Of a DNA stretch of 64,000 nt, positions 1 through 10,506 are shown one piece after another. Source of the DNA: Sporothrix humicola (taxonomy: Eukaryota > Ascomycota > Sordariomycetes > Ophiostomatales > Ophiostomataceae); NCBI GenBank assembly GCA_021396245.1, contig WNYE01000046.1, positions 95,608 through 159,607 on the forward strand, written 5' to 3'. A model generated the notes under the pieces. The model searched no databases and was not told the origin of the DNA. It was given only the letters and a program-made list of their open reading frames with translations. The position numbers and the translations under genes are program-made. Each line of letters opens with the position of its first letter. The first letter of the stretch is position 1.

Positions 1-255
1 ACACCGGCCCTTCCCAACCTGGTGTGGCCGCCCGACGTGCCGGTGACACCGAAGCGGAAGAGGGCCGAGGACAAGGAGACAAAGGAGGCAGCATCACCTA
101 CGACTGCGTCGCCATCCACGCCGGCGCCGGCTACGCCGACACTTTACGTCCTCTACAAGTTCGACCGCGTCGACCAGCTCGGAGGGCAACGGCGCGGGCA
201 ACGGGGCACCCGGTCTGCACAGTCCTCGCCGGGGAAGTCGCCTCTCAGACGATAG
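1..255 (+). CDS. 3' end of an unidentified gene (partial)
   Basis: An open frame enters from the left edge and ends at a TAG at 253-255, leaving about 84 C-terminal residues. The tail is low complexity: a basic KRKR patch that could be a nuclear localisation signal, then a Ser/Thr/Pro/Ala-rich stretch and an Arg/Gly/Ser-rich end. This frame was preferred to the alternative frame ending at 272 because of its Pro/Ser/Thr-rich composition, which is common in fungal protein tails. No domain is visible and no family can be named. An intron near the end could change the last residues. Confidence 0.4.
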   Translation, partial: TPALPNLVWPPDVPVTPKRKRAEDKETKEAASPTTASPSTPAPATPTLYVLYKFDRVDQLGGQRRGQRGTRSAQSSPGKSPLRR

Positions 256-952
256 GGCATGTTTATGATTAATGAAATGACTTGGAATTCGGGATTATTG
301 GCGTTTGGATATATTGAGTTTAGTCACACTGGCTGGGTACCATAGCGAGCGTCTTCTTTTGAGCGTATTTACACACAATTGATTGCTGATTATTGTTAAT
401 TGATCTTTGATTCTTCTCATTTGTCAAGGCCCTGTTGGGTTTCCTTTTTGCACGTGAGCATGGCCGTGGGCGCGACGTTCTAAGAATAGAGATGTATTGG
501 TAGACTGAAGTCAAATGAACCACAGAGTAAGCGTGCATCTCAAAAAGATCATTGACCCGATTGATCATATTTTCAACATTAAAACTTGATGTTGCGTTGC
601 CATCTAATGATCAATTCTAGTTCGTGAACGGCTCATGCTAACAAACATCTCAGCAATGTCCACTGCATTTGTGGACCAAGTGAACAAAGACCTACCTCAC
701 TCTAGATGTTCATCCATGGTTTTCACCTATTCTCGTGGACAGCTTGATGAGTGTGAGTTGTTCAAGGAGCATAATGTTCACAGATGCAATAATATATAAT
801 TGCACAATGTTCTCCTGGCTAATTTTTTCTGTTTCCTTCATCTCGCCACCAACAGCCTCATCAACCATTCTAAGAGCCTCTTTTAGAATACCTGATCTCT
901 CACAACAACACCTACTAACAAATATCCCACAACAAAGGTAAGTCAGCCCACA
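256..952. other. Gene-free stretch, AT-rich, before the 953 gene
   Basis: No supported gene here. An AT-rich ATATATAATT at about 789-800 could serve as a TATA box. A canonical branch site TACTAAC at 913-919 is followed by an AG at 945-946, six bases before the ATG at 953. That suggests a 5'-leader intron; a possible donor GTGAGT lies at 753-758. Confidence 0.35.
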
Positions 953-1435
953 ATGGCCAACCTCCGCAACGTCTTTCGCTACACTCCGGGCCCAGTCCCG
1001 CGTCGTGGCCAAAGCTCGGCCTCGTCTTCGTCCCCATCCTCTAACGAGGTCGCCCCTCCAGCCGCGGCTACCCGTAGCACCACTCCCATCATCATCATTA
1101 CTCCTCCTCCTATGGAGGGCAAGCCCGCTACTCCTGCGGAGGAGCAGGAGCAGCCCATTGACTCCTCCCTCCTCCACATCAACAGCGCCGCTGTCAGCAC
1201 CTACCTCGAGACCGTCGTGCGCAATGCCGAGCGTGCCGAGCTCGTGTGCCGCCAGGACAAGCTGGAGAAGGAGCGCGCTCTCCACGCTCTCGAGACGACG
1301 GAGGGCGCCGACAAGACGGAGCTGTCCGACGCCCGGTGGGACTTGGCCGGCAGCGACTACCGCCACACCAAGAGCCGGCAGGACCTCTTTGAGGCCAAGC
1401 GGCGTCTTGACGAGTCGCGGGAGAAGTGGTGGTAA
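953..1435 (+). CDS. Small orphan protein with a charged helical C-terminal half
   Basis: A single exon of 160 residues starts at an ATG in good context (CACAATGGCC). Residues 1-70 are Ser/Pro/Thr-rich and probably disordered. Residues 75-160 are charged and helical, rich in Glu, Lys, Arg and Leu, and fit a coiled coil. The segment LETTEGADKTELSDARWDL resembles the pattern in the 18-28 kb array (for example LNEDEKKTLENDKGRL in the gene at 26169-26666), so this may be a distant relative; that is an inference from eye alignment. A branch site and acceptor just upstream of the ATG suggest a leader intron. No function can be assigned. Confidence 0.55.
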   Translation: MANLRNVFRYTPGPVPRRGQSSASSSSPSSNEVAPPAAATRSTTPIIIITPPPMEGKPATPAEEQEQPIDSSLLHINSAAVSTYLETVVRNAERAELVCRQDKLEKERALHALETTEGADKTELSDARWDLAGSDYRHTKSRQDLFEAKRRLDESREKWW

Positions 1436-2311
1436 GCCCTGCATACTCCAGAACTAGAAACTGTGGGTGGCTCGGTGGCAATGACGCTGGCCTCTAACTA
1501 AACATTAGAATAACATTAGATTATGGCAAAGTCCATTCATACATGACAAGGTAAATACTATCCACTCAAAATACAAAAAAAATTTGGTCTAGAATACCTT
1601 TACAGCCACATGCACACGTGAAATATGTAAAATGTCCTCTCTGATTCCAATATGATGCAGTAAGCACTTTGCAAAATGGGCGTGTTGGAATCACCAGCTT
1701 ATCATACTACTGATTGTTGATTCCGGTATCACAAAGGAACATGAACAGTCTATGTGTTTGTCCCAATCACTTGAAATGATTCATCGTTCCGTCCATTAAC
1801 AAAGGTACTGCTGTACCTTATTTTCGCTGCAACAATATGCACCCTTAATCTTCTTTTTTGCGACGTCGTCTTTTGTCTTGTTGAATAAATGACGTTAGTA
1901 ATAAAAGACAATGCATTTGTTCGTTTTCTTAAAACAAGGCTGTGCAGAAATGCAGTGTTTACACTTTCTTTGTTGTCAACAAAGACCTTGCGCAGGGAAA
2001 AGGGCATGTCAACAGAGGAACAGTGATTAGGAACAAGATACACCCAAAATTTAAACAAGGCTCTTTCATCGTGAACAAACTTTCTTGTTCATCAACATTT
2101 TGATTTCCCGACATCTCAGGTATAAAACAAGCCGACGTTCTCAACATACTTCCACATCTTTTTCTCTCCTTCTCATCATCATCAACAACTTCAACAGTCT
2201 TCATCACATCTTCTGAACGTACAACCAACTCTTTTAACCGTTACTAACCGCCAACTTTTTTCTTTGGCCTTTCTTCAGCTTTTATCTTCAACCTCAGCTT
2301 CCACTTCAAAA
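1436..2311 (+). promoter_or_regulatory. Intergenic region with TATA box and 5'-leader intron of the 2312 gene
   Basis: The distal part has no gene. A TATA-like GGTATAAAAC lies at about 2119-2128, nearly 190 nt before the ATG at 2312. A canonical intron fits the leader: GT at 2219-2220, branch TACTAAC at about 2241-2247 and AG at 2277-2278, giving 60 nt and an ATG 33 nt downstream. A near-palindrome CTTTGTTGTCAACAAAG at about 1967-1983 and the flanking sequence recur in altered form near 9.63-9.68 kb. Confidence 0.5.
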
Positions 2312-2686
2312 ATGGCTCCTTGCGTCTGCAACGTTCCCAACTGCCCCTTCCCCAAGAAGGAGAACTGGCGGGTTGTCCTTGCGCATTACAAAGAGGCGTT
2401 CGCCGTCTACATGAACGAATGGAGACGCCAGGTGGCTGAAGCGGCAAAGCAGCTGGAAGTTGGAAACATCTCCGGCAAAAGCACAAAGGCTAGCCGCAAG
2501 CAGATGATGGAGGCCTTCAAGGCAGCTTGTAATCGTCCCACGGAGGAAGGTCATTGTCTTCCTTATTCTAGGTTTCTGGAAGCCATGAATGAGGAGGGCG
2601 ATGAAGCCATGAATGAGGAAGGCGATGATGCCATGGATGAGGAGGGCGATGAAAGCATGGGAGGGGAGAGCGGTGATCTCGATTAG
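2312..2686 (+). CDS. Small orphan protein with Cys-rich start and acidic repeat tail
   Basis: The ATG at 2312 starts a 124-residue protein. An upstream frame extension is rejected because it lacks an ATG and lies in the predicted leader intron. The N-terminus has three Cys in the first 14 residues (MAPCVCNVPNCPF), then a charged helical part. The C-terminus is an acidic repeat of about four copies of (A/E)MNEEGDE-like units, ending GESGDLD. No known domain is visible. The gene shares the TATA, leader intron and short ORF plan of the 18-28 kb array and has a similar size. Function unknown. Confidence 0.6.
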   Translation: MAPCVCNVPNCPFPKKENWRVVLAHYKEAFAVYMNEWRRQVAEAAKQLEVGNISGKSTKASRKQMMEAFKAACNRPTEEGHCLPYSRFLEAMNEEGDEAMNEEGDDAMDEEGDESMGGESGDLD

Positions 2687-3613
2687 ATTGAAGACGATGG
2701 TCTGTGACAAGGGAAATGATATGACAAGCCTGCAGGCAGTGGTCTAAAACTCAATATGACGAACTGTCAAGTAAATCATAGTGTAGCAAATACATCTTTT
2801 TTTTCTTGTTGAATATCTTCTGAACATTTCCCAGGTGAAGTAGTAACATTACAATAACGAGCTGTACACATCAGTGCAACCTTAATTCGTTCAATATTAG
2901 CCTTTTTGTGTGTGTTGATTTTAAAACTACACCATTTACGCCTGCCTAGTCTTATTTGTCTTCACTTATCAAAAACATCGATACCGCACTATTCATTATT
3001 TTACAGTTATGAGCAAAACATGCTTCCTCTTTACATGTATGCAGTTTTTCTCTTTCTTTTCATTATGGCTTTTAAATACAAAACTCTACTTTAAGTCTGA
3101 CGTCAGATACATGTGTTACCAAGTACTCATAAGTACCTCTAAGAATAGATGCTTGACAAAGAGACAGCACTCCACTGTCACAGTGCGTCTCTACGCAGTT
3201 GGTATATGCCTTTACTGGAACGCTTAATACGTAGAGACACTGCCACCACCACATCAGTCCAATATACCACCCGAAAAATCTCACTGGGATTTTCCTTCTT
3301 TGGACGTTCACCTGTGCCGTCCCTGTTCCAACCTGCTCTGTGCTCCCTAGGACGGATGTCAGACGGGGTGTCAGTAAACTGAGTAACAATTTCGATTTTG
3401 TTATAATCGACGCCTACGCACACCTGATTCTTGCAACTCTATCATGCCTGCATTACCGCCAGCATGCCCACCGCATGCTCACCCCAAAATCCACCGCCCA
3501 CTATTATACCTCTCCCGTTTCTCACCCCAAGGTGCAATAGAACATTAATAGTTTATCAAGCAGCAGCTAAAAAGAGGCCGAGTGTCTTTTCTATCTTAGC
3601 CTATGCTGAAAAC
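2687..3613. other. Gene-free stretch between convergent genes
   Basis: Nothing supported here. The short open frames have no coding character. It lies between the 3' ends of the 2312 gene (plus) and the dynamin gene (minus), so it holds their two 3' untranslated regions. Confidence 0.4.
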
Positions 3614-5901
3614 CTATTCCTTAAGGATGTCCAATGCCGATTTCAAATCTTTCATCTTCTTTGTAAGTATTTGCCGGCGCCTCTTCGCAGCCTCCTTCTC
3701 TCCAACTATTTGGTCCAGCCGATCACCATCCAATTCGATGACCCACCCCTGAGAGAAGACATTCAAAGGGCTCGATGGTCCACTTAGAAGGTGGTAAGAG
3801 ACTGCTTGCCGGAATATGTTGTCCATGAACCGATCAACAGCGAGGTGATAGTATGAGCGGAGTGTGTCGTGGATCTCTTCCTCTATGTATCGATCATTTG
3901 TTTTGGTCGTATTTGCATGAAGAACGTCGTCTAGGTTAATCACCGTCTTGCCTGTGTGCATAATTGTCCAGGCCTTAGGTATTAACATTTCTCTCATTCG
4001 TTTGCCCCGAGCAGCTTGCACCTCCTCATTGAAAGAACGATTCAGTGTGAATGGGGGCTGGCACTGCTCAACTTCCAAGAGGAGCGCAGCTTGGCTCACT
4101 CCCATGCTGTACCTCTCAAGCACAGTGTCGATAATGGCCGACCATATTTCTTTGGTAATGTCATCATCGGCGCAAACAGCACGAAGTGCATTCTTCATGA
4201 AATGATGGATGAGTCGCACGACCTCGCCCATATAAACTCGGACCATCTGTTCCCATTGACGGGACTGCTCTCGAAAAGCGACCGACAGCAAATCTGGACT
4301 GAAAGTCCCGAGATCCATGCCTCTGGATTGAAAATATAGCTGTTCAATCCATTCCATGACGTTGTCTTGGGATCCTTCGATTTCGCTGCACTCGACGACT
4401 ATGCCGCTAAGCTCTGGATATTGGTCAATGTCGATGGTGACGTACTCCTCGAGGCACTTTCGCAGGTGTATATGGAACTGCAGCGGGGCGAGACTTTCGG
4501 CTGCGAATAGCTGTGCTCTTGGAGACGGTGCTTCTTCCGGCGTTGGTGTACTGGATCGAATATCTTCAAAGTTGCGAAGCTGTCCGTGCAGCTGAAAGCT
4601 GTCTCGGAATGCACCAGCTAAATTGACGAGGCAGGTAATCAGTCGTGTCTCGGGGGTTTGGAAAAATTTGTCGTGGGAGTACTGCGCACAGAGTGCTCCT
4701 CTCGTGAGATCTTCGAAGCGTCTGGCGATAGCGCCTAAATAACTGCGCTGTTCCTTTTCACCAGGCCGTGGCGGCCCGAGGCTGTCAAGGTCTCTTTGAC
4801 ACTCTGCCAATCGCAAGCTGACCTCTTCGCGGAGACTGGGAAATTCGCGACGAGTGATCTGAGCCAGTAGGAATGCCAGCCGTTTCTTCAGCGCGACAAT
4901 GCCAACCCTGTCGGGAGACAGGTCATTCCAAGGACTCTCCTTGAACATTGTCTCGAGATCGGTATGTTCGAGTTTAGTTTCGAAGTCCGCGCCACGATTT
5001 CGCACAACGTAGTAGCCGAGCGACAGCGGCATCCGCTTTCCGGCCACCAAGTTACACACGTAATTCTTCGTGTTGGACTCCACCACTAGGTCAGGCTTTG
5101 TGAGCACCCCTAAGGTGCGTTCCCCTAGTTTGTCGTATTCTTCTGCCATTGCAATGATCTCTTGGGTGGCAATATCCACGTTGCAAGGGAGAACGGCGAG
5201 AATGATGGTGCGTCGGTCCTTGATGTATCTCCGTACAAGGCTGTCGACAAGCTTTATATCTTCCTTGGACGTGAATCCCTCTGTGGAATTACGGAAGATT
5301 CCAGGAACATCAATGACGGTAAGGTAATCTTGACGAGGACCATATATTTGTATCTTCAATACATCTTCGCTGAAGACAGTACCGGCTTTTGAGGACAGAT
5401 CCGTGCGAATTCCCATGTGCGTGGTTACCTGTTACGCTCGTCAGTACTTGTTGGACTCACTTTGTTGTACATAGACATCAACTCACTTCTTTCAGAATGT
5501 CTGCAAACCGAGATTGAAGGTCCTTGCTGGGCATCTCGCGAATATATGCCTCGAGGTGTTTCCGGTGTTCTTCAGAAGCTTGCGGCCCAGGAATGATGCG
5601 AATCTCGACGCGACTCTGTGAATCGCGACGCTGCGTAATCTGCGTAGCATAGCGGGTGCAAAGCTCTACATCTCGAGGAAATGGAATGCCAGTGAGATTT
5701 TCCAAGAGTGACGATTTTCCCGAGCTTTGATCCCCAACCACCACAAGCTATATTCTATTAGTTGAAGTCAATCCGATATTTTACTATGGATCATCTCACC
5801 TGCGGAAGAGGCACATGCTGTCCTATGTTTTGTTCACGGAGCTTGTCTATTTTCTGCAAGAGGCCCGGACTGGACAAAGATGTGACTTCAAACGTAGTCA
5901 T
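3614..5901 (-). CDS. Dynamin-family large GTPase
   Basis: Three exons on the minus strand: 5901-5800, 5747-5487 and 5428-3614. Both introns have GTGAGT-like donors and AG acceptors and are in phase 0, giving 725 residues. The GTPase motifs are clear: P-loop GDQSSGKS at 39-46, DVPG (G3) at 161-164 and TKPD (G4) at 231-234. The helical middle/GED-like region follows. There is no PH or proline-rich domain, so this resembles the Mx/Vps1-like fungal dynamin-related proteins. These families work in membrane fission or organelle dynamics; the filamentous-fungal expansions are mostly uncharacterised. The start is the first ATG in a good context (CAAAATGAC). An essential Vps1 or Dnm1 orthologue seems less likely because the copy sits in an accessory region. 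Confidence 0.85.
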
Positions 5902-6797
5902 TTTGCCGGATGGGTCTTCGAAAAATCTTAGCTGTTCTGTAGGTTGATGCTGCGTCTGTAGAGAAGTTTGCGAGAGAGCTGCACTGTAGGTTGTTCTTGT
6001 GTTTGTAGAGAAGCTTGTGAGAGGAAGGGCTTGGTGGTATTTTATACTTTTTTACTTACAAGAGGCTACAATCTATCCATTTGCGGTAGCAACAGGAAGT
6101 GCAAAAAGATGTGTCGCCGGCTACCGTGATTCTTTCTTAGTTTGTCTATTCTTTGCGAGTCCCGCGTTCCATTCTTTGATTGGTCTACTATGTGGCCCTT
6201 TTGTCTCACTGCTACAGCGTGGTCTTTTCGTGCCTTCTACAAACATGTTTGGTTAGACTTGTGGCCCTTTTCTCTCACTGCTGCAGTCTGGTTGGTTGAG
6301 ATAGTGGTCTTTTTCGTTGTCTGCCTTCTTCACCGTCGTTGGTTGATCTTGTGGCCCTTTTTGTCGTTTGCTGCATTGTAGTTGGTTGATTTTGTGGCCC
6401 TGCTTTAATCCAGCTCATATTACCAAGAATGTCGTTCCCATGGAGGGCCGCGAAGTGAAACTGTTGGTCTAGACCTGCATAGAACTTACTGGAAGCTCCG
6501 AAAGACATGCGCGACAAGTTTTATCTGCATACCAAAGTTTAAAGAGACATTGAGCGGTTTTCCAGAAACTCGTCCAGATACAACGTTCGAGAAGGACCTT
6601 AAAGGAGAACTCCTTCTAGCTCTTTTTTCTCCTCAGTGTCTCGCCTCTCCAGAGGCTTTGCTTCCTCTATCGCATTCTTTAGTTTTGTCTCAGCTTGGAC
6701 GGCTTGAAGCCATTTCTCTCTTTACAACCCAGTCTACTTTATTTAGGAGCTGGTTCTCCTGTTCCTGAGCAGGAGATCGGCTCGACATTCCCTGACC
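5902..6797. repeat. Upstream region of the dynamin gene with degenerate tandem repeats
   Basis: Two imperfect copies of a segment containing TAGAGAAG(T/C)TTG(C/T)GAGAG lie at about 5940-5985 and 5990-6025. From about 6180 to 6410 there are four degenerate copies of a unit built around TTGTGGCCCTTTT followed by CACTGCTGCA-like sequence, starting near 6180, 6251, 6340 and 6382. No gene was found, though the zinc-finger gene's missing first exon could lie here. Confidence 0.45.
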
Positions 6798-7591
6798 TTG
6801 TCTTGTGAAGCTCCGCGTTGTGTTCACGACTATCTAAACACAAACTGCGACTGTACCATTGCGGTTAACTATTATGATCCTTCAGCATCTTCATCATTCA
6901 CACTCGACGAGACCACAGGCTTCGCATACTTCGACCAAGAAAGCGGACTAAATCCAATTTATCCGCCTCAAACCACAGCACAGGTCGAACATCGAACCTC
7001 ACACGATCCACCGACAATATCGAGTGGGCAAGTTTCGTCAACTGGACATGAAATTGCCGAAAGTGACTTCTTTGAAACAGTTGGCAACTTCGAGTATACA
7101 CAAATCCCCGACTTGGACGTTCAGGACCCATATCTGTATAGTCTCGACGACCTTGACTTGACAACTCCACAAATTCCCGTTTCCGATGACGACGCCGCGA
7201 GCTCTGTTTCGACGGAACGAACACCATCTCCCGACATCGACGGCCAGCTACGTTGCCCTGTCTGTTCAAAAACCTTCGACGACAGGCTTACGTTCAAGTA
7301 AGTTGCCATCTTTGTTAATGCTGTTGTTCTGGGTCTAATCTGGTATGATGCAGGGCGCATGTAAAGTACCATGACAAGCGCCATGCTTGCCCCAAATGTC
7401 CGCTAAAATTCGGTTCTATAGAGCTGCTTAAAAGGCACCAGAAAGAGGTTCATGAAAGACGGCGAATCCCGTGCCCGATAAATGGCTGCGAAAAGAAGTA
7501 CTCTCGACTAGGGAGCGTCCGGCGCCACATCGCAAACAAGCATGGAACATTTGATCCGAGCAAGCTTCTTCTATCCATGAAACGGCGTTAG
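6798..7591 (+). CDS. C2H2 zinc-finger protein, start not resolved
   Basis: An open frame from about 6747 runs to a donor GTAAGT at 7298; the second exon is 7354-7591. The join restores a Lys codon and the zinc-finger reading. The C-terminal part has three C2H2-like fingers: CPVCSKTF...H...H, CPKCPLKF...H...H and CPINGCEKKY...H...H, followed by a short basic tail. The first exon is acidic and Ser/Thr-rich, as in activation regions. A DNA-binding regulator is likely. No ATG lies in frame in the first exon, so either a short 5' exon was missed or the gene has lost its start. Coordinates at the 5' end are therefore provisional. Confidence 0.6.
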
Positions 7592-7967
7592 TGTACCACG
7601 ACTTAAGGAATTGCCTCTGAGCTTTTGAAGGGATCCGAAAGCTTTTTGTTTAGGAATGTTCTTTGTTATGTGCAAAACGCTATTGAGGCCATCACCAGGT
7701 CTGGATTCCAACGAGGCGCCGTGTTTTTTAGGCTAGCATTTGGCCCAGAAACTGCCGCCTCCTGATGGCACATCTAGGCCAGTTGACGTCCTCGACTTTT
7801 CGAGTAGTTGAAGTAGAAAGCTAAATTATCCCCTAGCCGGTCAAACTCTTTACAATTTCCTCGTATACATGATGTTTCAGTCGCAGCTATGGTGGTCTAT
7901 CGGATGATAGACGGCGCGCGGTCACCAACCGTTGTCGCCATCTTCTCCAATCTCGAAGAGAGACGCT
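7592..7967. other. Gene-free stretch
   Basis: No gene recognised. The last part may hold further decayed sequence of the transporter fragment that follows. Confidence 0.3.
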
Positions 7968-8376
7968 TGCACTACTTACAACGTCTATGACAGCAAGCTG
8001 GCTGTGAATATTCCCCGTTATGTCGGCTCCTCCGCCACCGCCGCGGGCCTGCCGAATACCTCGCTGCCAGCTTGTATACCGCCATTACAGCCGGTATTAT
8101 CACCGCAGCCACCGTCCTGGACATCACGGACGCGATCGAGACCGCCGTCAATGCCTCGCCCAAGACCGCTTACGCAGAGAGCTTCAAGATTGTTTTTACT
8201 AGACCATTCCATTCTCTGTCATTTTCACCGCCGCGGCGTTTCTTGTGCCCAACATGGAGCTGTAACCGCACCTCAACGTTGTTAAGAAGCTACAGACACG
8301 CACCGACAGGAGAGACGACAGCACCACCGCTGCAGTGGACCACGAGAAAGCTATCGCAGCCCACACGGAAGATTGA
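7968..8376 (+). pseudogene. Broken C-terminal fragment of an MFS transporter (TRI12/siderophore-pump type)
   Basis: Pieces of one MFS C-terminus appear in successive frames. First comes YNVYDSKLAVNIPRYV...AGLPNTSLPA, then after a frameshift near 8070 LYTAITAG...AVNASPKTAYAESFKIVF. After another shift near 8195 comes IPFSVIFTAAAFLVPNMEL, where a TAA stop falls, followed in frame by a KLQTRTDRRDD... tail that ends at the TGA 8374-8376. The pattern matches the end of fungal drug or siderophore efflux pumps (14 TM helices), from memory of the family. At least two frameshifts, one early stop and loss of the N-terminal helices make it non-functional. Confidence 0.7.
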
Positions 8377-8759
8377 AGTACCATCCATCTGGAATCGGTC
8401 GCCGTGTCGCCTGCTACCAATCGGGCAGATGAGCCCGCGGTATCATAAATATGAGAAGAACAGAGACAGATAAGCAAACATCACTTAGGGGTGCACATTA
8501 GTTGTTTACTCGCTCCATTAGACAAATGGTACATTCTTTGTCACTCTTTTTCCGTAGCTCAGGACTCATGTGTCATGATCGCCACGATAGGCAGTCTGTT
8601 GTAGCATAGGTAGCATAGGTAGCACATCCAAACTGCTGTAGCAAAAGTAGCACATGCAGCACAGGCGAGCGCAGCCAGAAAAGGTAGTGTATGTATGTGC
8701 TTGCCGGTGCTTGGCGCCCAAAGATGGCAGGGGAAGGGCAGGGGAGAAGGTAAGAAATT

Positions 8760-9290
8760 CCATCTGTTAGTCGGAGTATAGCCTCGTCCCTTTATCGCTA
8801 GGGTACGACTGCATCCGCTTTTGTTGACGAATACTATTTGTTCGGGTTTGAAGTGCGACGGGTGTTCTATATGATCGTCTCGAAGGTCTTGATTTCTTTT
8901 TTTCGCAATATTACGTATAAGCTTCTTGCTCAACTCTCTCCCCATGGTGAACCGGTAGAGATTAATGTCGTAATGTTTGTATAGATAATCGGCCATGTCA
9001 TGGTTGACTCCTGGGAGGGTTCTAATTAAGCTGATCCATTGAGGCTAGCCATATGTCTTCTGTCACTTCCCTTGGTCGACCGGCAGTCTTTTGAAAGGCT
9101 TCGGTTGTGCCATGTTTGAGAATTTTCTTTCGTGTGTGATGAACGGTTCTCGTGGAACAAGAAACAATCGACGTAGCGATTTCCTTGTCAGTGATACTTT
9201 CTTTACCCTCTAACTTGCTTACGATGACTTTCTGCAGCTCGTGTCGTTGGATCTTGAATGAAGTGAGTGCCGTCTTGGATGTACGATGAA
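8760..9290 (-). mobile_element. Decayed Tc1/mariner-type transposase remnant
   Basis: Reading the minus strand, 9284-9028 encodes a helix-turn-helix region (FKIQRHELQKVIVSKLEGKE, then DKEIATSIV...RTVHHTRKKIL). It ends at a TAG caused by one extra A near 9025. The next frame, from about 9022 to 8790, continues with MADYLYKHYDIN, GRELSKKLIRNIAK and KPEQIVFVNKSGCSR. In active relatives with the DDE_3 domain the last motif reads FVDESG, so the first catalytic Asp is Asn here. Sequence beyond that Asp is lost: the frame runs into GTAGCATA-type microsatellite near 8600-8640. No terminal repeats were seen. A dead element. Confidence 0.65.
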
Positions 9291-10506
9291 AAGTCTAAGT
9301 TTGAAGCAGAGCCCGTCTAGAAGAGTTCTTTGATCAGAACCTTAGTCCCGTCCTTTGATGCCCGTGACGTTTACCGGCTAGTAAAACATTAATCTTGAAG
9401 TTGTTCAACCGTGTTATCGATGTATACAGTGGCTATTTCGAACATAATAACACTGTGTAGGGCGCTCTTATCTAAAATGGAAATTGCACAAAGAGGAAGG
9501 TACTTATGCTCATAACTATATCATCAAAATAATGGACATTGTTCTCTTGCATTTGTCTGTCACTTCGTTTACCGACATAATAAAACAGATGTGAACATTG
9601 TATTTGTTAGTTCTGTCAAAACAAAAACGGCTGTGCAAAAATGCAGTGTTCCGAGGTCTCTTTGTCAAGTCAACAAAGGAATCGAGTAAACACAAACCAT
9701 GCACAAGAACATCGACACAGGCTTCCTTCATGAAATACCAATTGAGCTCATTGAACATAATTTTTGTGCTGCACCTCGTTAGGGAATGCCTTTTTGATGT
9801 GAGGTGAACCGGCGAAAGATCACAATATGAAGCCGATGGTCACTGGGGTAAGTAGTTGCTGTTTTGCTTTTTGTTCTTCTTTTCTTTTCTTTCTTTCTTT
9901 TTTTTTTTAAAAAAAAAAAACTTAAGTAAAATATTTTGTGTAGAAAAATAACATACATCAAAGAGATATAGTCTTGCACACTGAATTAATCGACAGTAAA
10001 CATGCGTTAAAGAAACAGCAAAGAAAAACATGTGCATGAGGAAGTCAAAGTAGATGTGCTGTGAACTATGTAAACAGTCTCGTTTGAGCTGCCAATCTCA
10101 AGCCGCCGAAATAGGAAATTTAGTGTCAGTTAAAGCAAAATAAAGCATCGTCAGATCCACTCACGTGATATATCACGCGACATAGCAAAAGTGGGGGTAC
10201 GGCCAACTTCTCAAAGCGCAAATAACGCGGCCTCTGATTGGTCCAAAAAACTGGGCAGAAAGCTCTCCCGGCTGTCCATCACGACCGAACGAGTCGATTT
10301 TGTGTTTTGCACGTAATTGACGAACGGCGACGATTGAAGACGACAACGACGAAGCCCATTGACGACCACAACAGACGCACAACCTATCGCTTCTTCTTTC
10401 ACACATCAACATTGAGTCGACCAATTGACGACTCGACTCGACCCGACGTCATCCGTCCTCCCTACCGAACCTTTCCATCTCCCCTCCTCCACACACAACC
10501 GCCACC
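9291..10506. repeat. Gene-free stretch with a decayed repeat and a T/A tract
   Basis: Positions 9629-9650 (CTGTGCAAAAATGCAGTGTT) and the CTTTGTCAAGTCAACAAAGG at about 9659-9678 match, with changes, sequence upstream of the 2312 gene (about 1938-1983). This looks like a duplicated promoter block whose gene has been lost. A C/T-rich tract ends in about 11 T followed by 12 A at 9899-9921. From about 10300 the sequence is the 5' region of GRIM-19, rich in CGA and ACC. Confidence 0.45.

Noticed and set aside
8559..8760. C-terminal part of the 145-codon frame holding the transposase piece
   Set aside because: Beyond the FVNKSG motif the frame reads microsatellite and unrelated sequence with no transposase similarity.
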